Source: Apoderus coryli
Taxonomy: Eukaryota > Arthropoda > Insecta > Coleoptera > Attelabidae
Assembly (NCBI GenBank): GCA_911728435.2
Contig: OU452210.1
Location: 10,540,001-10,604,000 of the forward strand
Reading direction: 5' to 3'
Length of the DNA stretch: 64,000 nucleotides
In this document: positions 30,313-41,570 of the stretch, piece after piece
Layout of the letters: each line of letters begins with the position of its first letter
Numbering within the stretch: position 1 is the stretch's first letter
Notes under the pieces: model-generated
What the model saw: only the letters and a program-made list of their open reading frames with translations
Database searches by the model: none
Told to the model about the DNA's origin: nothing
Position numbers and translations under genes: made by a program

Positions 30313-33300
30313 TATATTATGTGAAACAAGACATTAACTACAATGTTACTATTAATTTTGGCATGGTTTGTTTCCAATACTAACAGTGTTAGACACTCTA
30401 GAAGCCCACGGATAAACATGCTATTATACAAGGGACGTTCAATGTATTTTCGGTATCGAGGTGATTTGATAATAGTCATTTTAAAGGTACTTAAATTGTC
30501 TCCTTATAGCTAAAGCGTTGACGACGACTCTCGTGCCAGCGCTATGGTCGGAAAATTTGAAAAATTCGGAAATTTTGTTGTATCTTTTTAGTAGTAATTC
30601 TCATTTAATGCAAAAATGGGAACTATATAGAAATATTTTTATATTTAAGAAATAAACTGAGATATATTATTTGGTTCAGTTGATATATTTTTGTTTTTTT
30701 TTTAAACGGCCGTTTTTTTTTTTCAAAACCTCATATATTTTAAAATATATTAGTATAATGCAACAAAATTATAATAATAGGTCTTTATTTATACATTTAG
30801 AAGGTAAAACGTGCAATATCTCGTTGGAAATAAACCGTTAATAACATATTTTCAGCGATCGTTATATTTACCAACGGTACGTTTGAATATTTTTGCAATT
30901 TTACTATGATCTTGTCAATTATTAGCTGCTTACAGATGAACTTGTACATTAGTCTAACAACTTGCACAAATACAACAGAACTTGACTTATAACGAGTTTA
31001 ATAAATCGCATAGTCATGAAGGAATAAAAAAAATCACACAGGGAACTGCTAGAGTGAGATAAGATATACATTATAGACTATAAATAACTAAAGATAACTA
31101 ACTAATTAATTTTGTTTTGTATAAATATAAGATACAATTTATTCTAATAATATTTATTTATATATAGATAAAAAATCTGAGTCTGGTTACACGAGTAATA
31201 TAAATAAATGGTAAAGCAAAACAACTTCAATACTTAGTTTTATACCTACCATACCAAAAGTTTTAATATAAGAAGTAAATATTCTGTTGTTTTGGATGAA
31301 GAAACTTCGTTAAAACTGGAATATTTAGAATATGTTTAAAGTTTTTCTATTTTAATATTACACCTAATGGATCCATAAACGTGTATATAAAATGTAATGA
31401 TAAGTGCAGATTATATTATACAGGCTGATTCGAAAAATAAAATATTGTTTTAAAAACTTTTGCTATTACTTACTCTAACACGATAATGTATCATAATACA
31501 TCATTGTTCTTCATTTTATTTTTATTTTAGTAGGTATTAGTAAGTTTGGCGTAGTAGCCATTTGTTTTCATCAGTCAATTTAAATTAAAAGAGAATCACA
31601 GTTCTTCATTATTGTTTGTTTTGCTATTTCCCCTATATGGAGTGCCAGAAGCTGTTTTTATACTCTTTATAGAGGGATAAAATAGATAGGGATTATTTGA
31701 CAACGAACTCAGTAGTCATTGTAATGACAAAGGTGCAATTTATTGTTAAATTTAAAGTACAATCTAATTAACTTCAAATATATTTAGCTTGCTTTAAACG
31801 ATGACTAAAATTAATATTATAGTATGAGCAGAGGTCCCATACTTCTGAAACAAACCTCGTATATTTCATTATGGTTCTTCTGAAAATGGACGAAAAATAT
31901 AGTACTTTATCACTAGGGCATCACACGTTAACCATCGCATGTGGAAAAAAAAAACGATTCTAACACTTGAATAAAATATGAAAAATAAACCACCTACAAT
32001 TTCCTTTTTACAGATATAGTGACACCTGTATATTCCTTTACAGAATTTGCATTTTAATTCTTACATTCTTTTTATGTTAAATAGGATTTACAAAGCTGGA
32101 ACATTTTAATGACAGGCAGAAACTAAGCCGTTTTTAAATTCATTCTAACCTGTAAATGCTTTTTCATGTTAAGTTACAGACTCAAGGTGTTTTCTTTTCT
32201 TTAAGAATTTTTTTTGGAATTTATTATTGTGAAACTCTAATATGCAACATCTGAAAATTTTGAGGTGTACACGCGATTATTATCTGTTTGCCACTCTCAA
32301 TAAATGGCTCAAATTTTGAGGGGTTTGAGAAATTGCTCTATTATATAAATAGTTTCACTGCATTAGAGCACAGTTCCGAAAGATGTATTAATCTTAAAAT
32401 TAGAAAAAATCCACCTATCCTCGTATTTTAATAATAATAAATTCTGATAGTGCTGCCTTTGTCGTCGAAAACCTGCAAAAAATGACCGCTATCTATGTGA
32501 CTTAACGTAAAGCTGCACCGAAGGTGCAGTCGCAGGATGTCTATATAGAAAATTTGTTTTTTGCAGCATCCCAACGGGTACTTTTCAAGGGGATTTAATG
32601 CGGCCACACTATTTTAATTAATTAATTTAATTACATCTACACAGTTAATTTAAGTGTGCGACGCCGAGGGAGATATCATCCAGCAGTTATTGAAAAATAT
32701 ATGATCACATCCACCCATCTGACGGCTCTCATGACACTGTCACTTTAGGTTATTATCACTTTTTCAGTAATTTTACTTCAAATACACAATGACAACTTCT
32801 AAATTGACTACAACTATATGGAATAAGCATTTTCTAACACTACAATATACAACATGTTGATACAACTTGATCTTAAACATAAAAATAATGCCGAAAACTC
32901 TTAGGCTATTAATGTAAACAAAGAAAATAATAATAAACTATTTGACACAGCAATTTGTCTGTCGGTTAGAAAAAAACATTCTGACCAAAACCAAATTATG
33001 ACGTGAAACTAGAAGTGTCAACGAAACTAAAATAAGTGACACCAACGTTAGAAATATTAGCAAATTATGACGTGAAACTAGAGGCGCAACTATATTGGAA
33101 TTTGTCGATTTTTCTTTGAAAACCATTTTCATGACTATATTCTTAGAAAAACATATGGGAGAAGCAATTTCGTATATTTTTAGTCGCAATCGTGTCAAAG
33201 AATGACGTAAACATTCGTAAATTCTATTGAAAAAGTATTAATCTTTAAAAATATGACTCACTTCACACATACTACGTTCCTTTTATAAATATCACTATTC

Positions 33301-34240
33301 CAAATGTCATATAAATTGTGACAGCTACCCCACACAAAAATATTTCGATATCAATAAATAATTGTTTGTATTGGAAGCACCTAGCTAACAAACCTTATAT
33401 GAAAATTTCCAGTCGAAACTGATGTTTAGGTATCTAAAAAATAATGCAAATACACTGAACTCCACCACCAAAGAAGTAGAGGTTTTCCATAGTGTCAAAT
33501 TATAACATAAATCCATCTGACATAATAATCCATCAGTAAGTCAAGATCCATCAGTAAGTCAAGATGTTGTATTCCTTTCGATGATTTGTTTGTTTATCAA
33601 AATAAAATTAATAAAAAGATTACAAGCATTGAAATTGTAATGTTACAAGATTGCAGTGTATAAAATAAATAATAAAATTACATTATTTACGAAGTCTGCA
33701 TTGTGGTTACATTTGCTTAATAAATTTAATGAATGTAATGATCCTGTAAAACCACAAATTACCCTAAAACTACTACATCTAATAATAATAATCATATAAT
33801 ACCTACATATATTTTTAAACTCCATTATAGAGACTTTCAGACATCATACAAAAAGATTTTTATGAGGATACACCTTATTATTTCATTAAATTGTACGTGC
33901 TAAGTGCTATACTCTTATACAATAACCGTCTTACAAAAGAATTGTTAAGTTGCATTTAAAAGATCCTACGTTTCAAAATGTAAAAGTAAATGCATTTTCG
34001 ACACGTACAATTTTGATTAAAGCTACCTCCCTTTATTTCGCTTTAAGAAGATATGCGATTTTTACTGTTTTCTATAATTTATTATAACCAATAAAAATAC
34101 GATTTGCATAGTAACGAACTCCAAGTTACCACAAGGCGGTTGGTTGGTTAAAGTCGATAATGCCTAGAAAAATGCATTCGTATAATCCTGATTCATTTAA
34201 TCACTTAAATAGATTACAAATTGCACAGGTAGATGGTATA
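30313..34240. other. AT-rich intergenic or intronic tract
   Basis: About 4 kb with no supported gene. Minor structures are a hairpin CTGCACC-GAA-GGTGCAG near 32514-32531, a direct repeat of about 20 bp (CAAATTATGACGTGAAACTA) near 32991 and 33060, and a perfect 18-bp tandem duplication at 33528-33563. These suggest old TE debris. Confidence 0.45.
33528..33563. repeat. 18-bp tandem duplication
   Basis: ATCCATCAGTAAGTCAAG occurs twice, head to tail and without mismatch. It is probably a replication-slippage duplication with no evident function. Confidence 0.9.
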
Positions 34241-34380
34241 CACGGTGTTCCAGAACATAAAGGCAATCTCCAAGACCAATATATTTAGTTTTTCTTTTTT
34301 TTCCTATTCTTGGGATGAGGTTCACAAATTTAAAAAAAGATTTTTTTTTTAATGGTTTCATGTCATTTTTTTTTTCTCCA

Positions 34381-34420
34381 ACGTTTCGACTAGACTCGGC
34401 TAGTCTTTTTCAAGAAATTC
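34381..34420 (-). ncRNA. hammerhead-ribozyme-like motif of Penelope terminal repeats, degenerate
   Basis: On the minus strand a perfect stem GACTAG/CTAGTC with loop CCGAGT is followed at once by GAAACGTT and preceded by CTTGAAAAA. The stem followed by GAAA resembles stem II and the GAAA box of hammerhead motifs described in Penelope-like elements. The expected CUGANGA box is degraded, so self-cleavage is unlikely. Its orientation is opposite to the adjacent endonuclease frame. Confidence 0.35.
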
Positions 34421-34801
34421 TGAAATTATTTAGTCTACAATCAGTAACATAAAACACTTAAAAATATAACAATACATGTAATTACATAGATGTATAAACC
34501 ATTACGTTAGCACAAACAAATACAAAAAATTACATTACCTTTTTTTCCAATTCACGAACATTTCTTTTTCCTTTTTTTTATTATTACATTTTTGTTTTTA
34601 AGTACGTATACACGACCTTGTTCTACTCTTCTCTCTAATAGATTGCTATTGGGACTCTCGTTGTAGAATTTGTGAATAGCAATATATTTGCAAACAGTAA
34701 TAATAATTATGTGTCGCTCCCTTATGTTAAAGGATTATCAGAAAGTTTAAAAAATAAATTAAAAAAAACATAAGATCACTGTCTGCCACAAAAATAATAA
34801 T

Positions 34802-35143
34802 ACTCTAAAATCAAAAGTATACACTAAACTAAAATCTAAAACTCCAAAAATTAAAACTACCCATGTTGTGTATGAAATACCTTGTGAGGGTTGCGAAGGA
34901 GTATACATTGGCCAAACAAAACAATATCTCGAGAAGCGTCTTGCAAATCATAAGAATCCCAACACCGGTAAAACAGCTCTTAAAAAACACATTGAATCTT
35001 ATAACCATGAATTTGATTTGAGGCCACTTCAATTTTAGTAAAGGATGCCAATAACAAAAAGAGGGAAATACTGGAGATGATTCACATAAAAAAGAATGAA
35101 CATAGTATCAATGACAGAACAGGAAAAAAAAAAAGAAATTGAA
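34802..35143 (+). pseudogene. Penelope-like element GIY-YIG endonuclease fragment, frameshifted
   Basis: The plus-strand frame reads TTHVVYEIPCEGCEGVYIGQ, then TKQYLEKRLANHKN, ALKKHIESYNHEFDL and a TAG at about 35036-35038. The VVYEIPC, GVYIGQT and R-x3-H pattern is the GIY-YIG endonuclease fused to Penelope reverse transcriptase. Shifting one base near HEFD restores ILVKDANNKKREILEMIHIK and NEHSINDRTGKKKRN, the usual Penelope C-terminus. The RT domain is absent, so this is a 5'-truncated, dead copy. Confidence 0.8.
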
Positions 35144-35253
35144 GATCAAGGTTCAAGAATAATAAATAAGAAAAAAATATATATATATATTTAGTAAAAA
35201 TCACATTGAATACGAGGGTATTCTATCTGAATCTAAGATTCTGGGATACCCTG

Positions 35254-35748
35254 TATAAGCATTTGAGTCATAGTGAATTATCAAAAATATCTAAATGTAT
35301 ATTAGAATAAAAGGTAGATAGCGAATTTTAAAATATTATGTTTGTAGATCAAACACGTAGGATGCATGTAAGCACAAGTTAATTAACATTTTACCAACCG
35401 AACTTTGGGAACATAAATAAATAGATTACCTCATCCGAATTTAGGTAGTCTGAGACAAAATTCAATTATAACATATACAACGCAACTCTGTAATTTAATT
35501 TTAAAGAATGATATCCACATATTATCCAATTTCTACAAGCGTGAAATATTTTTTAATTTACTAAAAATGAAATATTACGAGGAAAGATAGTGCCGCACAG
35601 AGGACAAGAATTCGATTTCTAGTCGACCTGAAATATGAAACAACTAAAGGATGTCCGAAAATTGAGGCAAGATTTGAATTTGCCACCATTTGGCAACCCT
35701 AAAACCAAAAAAAAATCGACAGCTGACGGGTTAGGGTTACTAAAAATG
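35254..35748. other. AT-rich spacer
   Basis: About 500 bp without a recognised gene, between the Penelope fragment and the second mariner pseudogene. The last 110 bp may be 5' leader of that mariner. Confidence 0.5.
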
Positions 35749-36270
35749 ATAGAACAACGTGTCTTCATTATTGAACAATATTTCAAAAATAATGAAAGCT
35801 TGGCGGCCGCAGTTCGAAAATTTCATACAAAATCTGTTCGAAATATAGTGTTTTAACTTCCTCAACTGTGTAGAGATTAATTGACAAATTCCGGGAGACA
35901 GAATCCGTTGGAGACGTCCAAAAACAAGCCGTTCAAATGTCAATATCGAAATAGTGGGTGAGAGTGTCGCTGAAAATCCAGGAACCTCAATTCGGCGTCG
36001 CGGACAAGAATTGCAAATTGCAAGAAGCTGTCTACAGCGTATACTCCCTAAAGATCTGTATCTCTTTGCTCACAAAATTCAATTAACACAGCAACTGAAA
36101 TCTAATGACCACAGCGAAGAGAGTTTGCAGAATGGATGATTCAGCTTCAACAAATGGATGCTGATTTTTCAAGCTATATCATTGAGCCACGAAGCACATT
36201 TTCACCTTGATAGGTTTGTTAATCGCCAAAACTGCCGCTTTTGGAGTTCTGAAAACTAGTTAAGTGCCAG
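35749..36270 (+). pseudogene. decayed mariner-like transposase, related to the 15250 element type
   Basis: The plus strand reads MIEQRVFIIEQYFKNNESLA, AAVRKFHTKS, then after frameshifts VGESVAENPGTSIRRRGQEL, SCLQRILPKDLYLFAHKIQL and TQQLKSNDHS. It continues with QQMDADFSSYII, EAHFHL and RFVNRQNCRFWSSE. This parallels the N-terminal and first catalytic block of the DD41D transposase at 15327-16425 ([30 protein letters not shown]). Several frameshifts and the loss of the second half make it a pseudogene. Element ends were not identified. Confidence 0.75.
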
Positions 36271-37360
36271 ATGGAAAGTAGACTGAAGTTTTTGAAGATG
36301 AGGCCGCTGTATCACCTGACGTTTTTGTGACTCAAAAGCGAATTAGGTAGTTAAACGCATCTAAGAATCCTATCGCCTCGTTGTAAGGTCTTATTAGTTT
36401 GTTGCACAATTATAAATTAAATAGCTGCACAGATATTAATGAGTTGTTATGAAATTACAAGTTTCAAAGTTACGCCATTGGTGGATAAACTCTTTTTGTT
36501 TCCACTGTAGCTACACAATCAAAAACAAAGTAACTTTGCGAAAACAAGCAAAAATACAATTTACGACTTTCGCAGAAAACTTGAAGAAGGTTAATTTAAC
36601 ATCTACTAAATAAGAGTGTTGGGTGTGAAAACTTGTCAAAAGGGCGGGATAGTACATAGATATGTGTTGCGGATTAAAACTATCTCTTCTCTATATCTCA
36701 GTAGGTATATATAAAGCGGGAAATTTTCTGAAAAGATTAATTTTCTTTTAACATTGTAACACATCGTTAAAGTGTTAAGCCCCATTTCAACATTTACTTA
36801 ATAAAATTAAAAACAAATATGGCCATACGGAATTTTAACAAACGTTTGCTAAAATTTTCAGTATGTGAGCTCACCCTATTTTTAGGATATAAAAGAATAT
36901 TTTTGTAACAATGTTGTATGCAATATATCTACTACATCCTATTCAACGTAGAAAAATAAAAATGCATAACTAGTTCTCAAAAGAAATGGTCATTAGATAT
37001 AGATACGCAAACCGGAAACGTAATTCCGCAAAAATAAATTCTGAATTAGGTACATATCATGAAAATTCCTGTAACAACACAAATCTGATTTGTCTGGAAA
37101 ACTTTTAAACAATACAATGAGATTCCTTTCATGTGAATTTTATTTTCAGGTTCTTGTAAGAAAAAAAACTTTAAATTAATACTTCATAATATGTTAAAAA
37201 TGCAATTGATAACGCCCCCATTAACAACAAATTGTACCTATTATTTAAATAATTGAAGTCTACATTGTAGAATTCTCTGATATCTTCCATGCCCAAGCTC
37301 CTCTATACCTATTAAGTGATCAATGGTGAAACAGTCTGAAGAAAACTCCTGAATTTGTGA
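36271..37360. other. AT-rich spacer
   Basis: About 1.1 kb without recognised features between the mariner pseudogene and the LINE 3' tail. Confidence 0.55.
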
Positions 37361-38715
37361 TAATAATAATAATAATAATGCTTTATTGCTCAACAGTATT
37401 ACCATTTACAAAGGAACAATATCTTAAAAAGTCATAATGTGCATACACATACATAATCAAACATTTGCGTCACAATCACTGAGAAATACATAGCCAACCG
37501 AATATAATAGCGCCTTAATAAAGGTAAATAAAAACTCACACTTTTATGCTTAATAATAATAATAATAATAATCAATTAAATCAAATTCACACTCACAATG
37601 CATGCCTTCTCAAGATTGGTACAGCAGCCGAAACAATACCACCAAGTGAATCATGATTGATATCAGAAACACTAGATATGCGGTTAAATACATCACACAT
37701 ATTAAATACAGGAGATCTACATTGAATATTAGTTCTAGCTCTAATGTTATAAAAAAGCAAGTTATTTTTGGCATTTTCACGCGGCACCCAAAAACTAACC
37801 CGCTCAAGGAGACCACTACAACAGATTTTCCCAAACTGGAAACGTTAAAACGAGTGGTCAACAACGAATAATTTACACCTTGGTCAGGATAAGTTCCATC
37901 CTCCCGAAAACACAAAAACTTCAAAAATCTTCGTTGGACTCTCTCAATAAGTAAAATTTATAAGATATACAGTAGGGACACCATACAACTGAACAATATT
38001 CCAATTTCGAGCGAACATAGGCATAGTATAAAATCCTCAAAATATTTAAGTCAGCAAAGGGTTTGGAGCATCTAACAACAAAGCCATAGATTCTTAGAGC
38101 ATCGCTTACATTTGAACGAATATGGTCATTAAAAGAAAATTTAGAATCAAACAATACTCCTAACTCATTCGTAGAATCATAACGTGTGACCGATATGTCA
38201 TCAATACAATAATCATAATGCAGAGGCGTTTTCTTCCGCGTATATGTAACTACCTTACATTTCTCGGAGTTCAAATACAAACGGTTCGCAGCACACCAAA
38301 TTCTTATGGCATCCAGACAAAGTTGTAAACTTTCACAATCCTCAGCACTGTTTACAGATTTAAAAATTTTAAGATCATCGGCGAAAAAGAGTCCCGAACA
38401 AGTCAAATCCAGAGCCAAATCGTTGATAAAAATTAAAAATAAAAGAGGACCTAAATTGGACCCCTGTGGTACTCCCGACACAGCCTTATAACAATGTGAG
38501 TCGAAACCATACAATGATACATATTGATATCTTTCAGACAAATACGAGGACAAAAGTGATACTAAACTCGACCTTGGCAAAGTCACTAAACTCTACCTTG
38601 GCAAAGTCCGTGTAAACTGCATCAACCTGACCACATCTATCCAACTCATCGCAATGAAATGATGAAACAATTCAAGGTTCACACAGTGTCTTCGACTCTC
38701 TAGTCAGATCGGTTT
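37361..38715 (-). mobile_element. 5'-truncated LINE with (ATT)n 3' tail
   Basis: A minus-strand non-LTR retrotransposon. The 3' end is GAGCAATAAAGC followed by (ATT)n at 37361-37380; a second (ATT)n run lies inside the 3' UTR at about 37552-37574. The coding part covers the RT fingers/palm to the C-terminus but is broken. It ends on the 5' side near 38715 with remnants of the segment ELDRCGQVDAVYTDFAK. RT motifs and tail style match the plus-strand element at 41.6-43.3 kb, so both belong to one or closely related families (CR1/Jockey-like by appearance). Confidence 0.85.
37593..38650 (-). pseudogene. LINE reverse transcriptase pseudogene
   Basis: In order on the minus strand: GQVDAVYTDFAK; a tandem duplicate DFAKVEFS DFAKVEFS made by a 24-bp repeat (38561-38608); then after a frame change SLVSLLSSYLSERYQYVSLY, AVSGVPQGSNLGPLLFLIFI and the catalytic GLFFADDLKIF (FADD box present). 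Next come NRLYLNSEKCKVVTYTRKKT, SKLEYCSVVWCPY, a break near 37921, FREDGTYPDQGVNYSLLTTR, and finally ENAKNNLLFYNIRARTNIQC to a stop at 37593. At least three frame breaks. Confidence 0.85.
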
Positions 38716-39461
38716 TTTTATATTTTTTTAATTGTTCATTTTTAAATTACCCATAATTATACAGTTGAAACACGATGCTATCAAAGAATTTTTGAGCCTC
38801 AATATATTTAGTGAAATAAACATTGCCGAATGTACAACACAGATTTAAATTGAAATCTGATTTTAACAATAACAAAATAGGTGTATTTAGAGGCTTAAAT
38901 GACTATTTCAATTATGCGTTCAGACCCACATACAAATGCGTTTGTGCAAATAGAAAAAATAATATTCAATTTAATTGACAAATGCATTTGTATAAATAAC
39001 GGGTTGAACAAAAGCAAACAGAAGTAGAGATACTTTCCAAAATTTCAACATAAAGGTCCATCCCAAGTTTGCTTTCATTAGACAAAGTCGCGCCGTGTGT
39101 ACCTTCTGTTATGTTATGTTATACCTTTGCTTAGTGTCTATTTAATTAGGTATTTCATAGACATAGTTTATGTTTCCTGAGAGCAGCTATTTCCTACTTT
39201 AATTAGTCGTTCACTCACATTACTTGCAGTGATTTGCTACAAAGAGACAAATTATCAAAAAGTTTTAATTAAACATTTAATAGTTGCTCTAGCAACGAAC
39301 GTATTATACTAGAATAAACATGCAAAATGTAATGTTTATACAGAGTGGTTCAACGAAAACTATGCACCTATCTGTTCCTCTTTTCTAGGCTTCCCCTAGT
39401 ATTTTTGCTTCGTTATAACAGAAGTCTAGAAAACGACTTTGAACGTCAAGTCGTTTTCGAA
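38716..39461. other. AT-rich spacer with a perfect hairpin at its right end
   Basis: No gene recognised. At 39429-39458 a perfect 11-bp inverted repeat (GAAAACGACTT ... AAGTCGTTTTC, 8-base loop) directly borders the 3' tail of the next LINE. Confidence 0.5.
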
Positions 39462-40290
39462 TAATAATAATAATCTTTATTCAGTAAGTAACATACATCG
39501 CTCAACCCTCAACCTTATACACAAAAAGACAACACACATAGCTCTCTAATTACAAAAATTTCATACGCAAATTATACAAAATAAACATTCATATACTAAT
39601 TAAGTGTGACTACGCGAAGGTGCCCCGAGAATGCAGAAATTGAACTACCTTTTTAAACAATTTGTGCTGGGATTTCTTTTTATTAATTGGCAATCAATGC
39701 ACAATGTAGAGACAATGTTATAAGAAAAACAACCCTAAAGTTGAAAAGATGTGGTTTCACAAAATCCTTCAGTCTATGTTTTTACGACTTGTCACGTAAG
39801 TGTGCGTACTTTATTAAAGTACATTTTTGTATGAAACGATTTATAATATGAAAATGGCTTTTTCGAAAGCACCTGTTTCACGTTTACTGGCGCTTTTCTG
39901 AATGTAAGCGACCCTAGTAAAAGAACAAATGAGTTTTCATGAAGGTATTAAAGTGTGGTTGTTTTCTATTGTGTTCATATTTGTTTTTGGACATACACTG
40001 ATAACGTGGAAGAACAACAAACTTAGGTATGAAATTTGCACCCAATATCCTCGTTTGTTTTGATGTAAAATTCTATACAAAGATATAGTGTGTCCACTTC
40101 ATCGCAACGATAAGCATGTACTGAAAACTGTAATCTTTTCCCCAATTCCAAATCTTTGCTCTTCGAAAACTGACGAAAGTATGTCTAAAGTTGCAGGTGA
40201 ATAAATTGCTATTGATAAACAAAAACAAACATTAAAGGGCCAAGGTTGGAACCCTGAGGGACACCTGAAGTAACTGTATAATACAACGAT
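39462..40290 (-). mobile_element. heavily decayed LINE fragment with (ATT)n tail
   Basis: The minus-strand 3' end is GAATAAAG followed by (ATT)n at about 39462-39477. About 40215-40277 still reads YYTVTSGVPQGSNLGPLMFV, the RT motif upstream of the catalytic FADD. Between them little frame survives; FVKPHLFNFRVVFL near 39720-39760 resembles a LINE C-terminus. Both landmarks are on the same strand and at a believable distance, which supports a single insertion. Confidence 0.6.
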
Positions 40291-41570
40291 TCTAGTCTTT
40301 TGATTGTAAGTTTTTTTATTGAATCATAATGTACATAGGATAGGGTTATTTATGGCAAATGTCCACGCACTCGTTTGTCGAAATTTTCATATAAACCATA
40401 GTTGTGTAGCAACAGCCCTGTACAGACCTTTTCAAAAACTTATTACTAAATCAATAAAACTATGTAATCCATATATACGTGGCCATTTTGAAGTAAAAAT
40501 ATCTGTAATACGAAACTTATGAAAAGTTCTTTTCTTACGAAACATTTAAAATGTGCTTTTATTGTTGCTTAATCCATCTAATTAAAAGTTTAATGTAACT
40601 TAGTAGTAATAGTAAGTAGTATAGCAACATTTTCTTTCAGACGTGAAATATTTTCTATTTGTGCAGAATTTATAACAAACTTTAGTAGAACGTTAACTTA
40701 AGTTTTGAACGGATTTATTACATACATTACAATTAAATTAGTTTTATGTCAAATTAATAACAAAACTTCGTAATTTACTTTTAAAATTCTCTAATAAATG
40801 TAAATTCAAACAAAGAAACAGTGGTTTTCACACTTCCCTATTAGTACCTAACAAAGGCAGACAGAACTTGATCAGATTTGTTCGGAAGATCGACACCTAC
40901 CTATAAGAAAGAAACTATGTTTTCAAGATCATCAATCCCCACTTAAAATTTAATCTGTCACAAACACTTAGACACACAAAAAATACTTTAAAAACTTCCA
41001 AGTATTACCAACATAATTATCCACTAACTAACTGGTACCTAATTAAGTATTATTTACATCAAAGTAAAGCGCTGTGTTGCCTAATATTAATGTATCATAT
41101 TTCTAAAATAAAAGTTTTAAAACGAAATTAATAGAGACATAAGTGTTCAGACACAAACCACAAAAAAATCAATTAAAAATTCATATTTTTAAGGGTAAGA
41201 GGTGAACGCACTGCCTACGCCTCATCTGTTTGTTCGTAAAATTATCAGTGTCGAGGTAAGTATTTTTTAATCAAGAACTTAACCAGATGTGCTGAAGTAG
41301 GTATTAATAAAAACAAATATTTTTAATAGTTACAGGGTGAAATACAAACATTCGACTTTAGTACCGCAATAGCAAGACGAGAAAAGATAAACAATAATTC
41401 TAAACTTGAAATTTCACCTCTGCCGATCCAGCCCGGATTCATCTGCTTTTTTCACATGCTATAGAAAAGGTCAAACACATAATATCCGATATTGGTCGAA
41501 AGGAAATTCTAATTACGTAATAAATTGAAGACAGACTTTGGTAAGTCTTATATTTAAATATTTTAGACCG
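40291..41570. other. AT-rich spacer between LINEs
   Basis: No gene supported. A 67-codon plus frame at 40319-40522 lacks recognisable features. The last few hundred bases could be the decayed 5' part of the following LINE. Confidence 0.5.

Larger units (their letters stand above)
34241..35253 (+). mobile_element. Penelope-like element fragment between imperfect inverted ends
   Basis: The core is a Penelope GIY-YIG endonuclease fragment (34802-35143, plus strand). The outer sequences CACGGTGTTCCAGAA and, as reverse complement of the right side, CAGGGTATCCCAGAA form a 12-of-15 inverted pair bordered by TA. They may be ends of a DNA transposon that carries the Penelope fragment, or a chance pairing of a motif common in insect TEs. 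An inverted motif at 34381-34415 is described separately. Confidence 0.5.
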
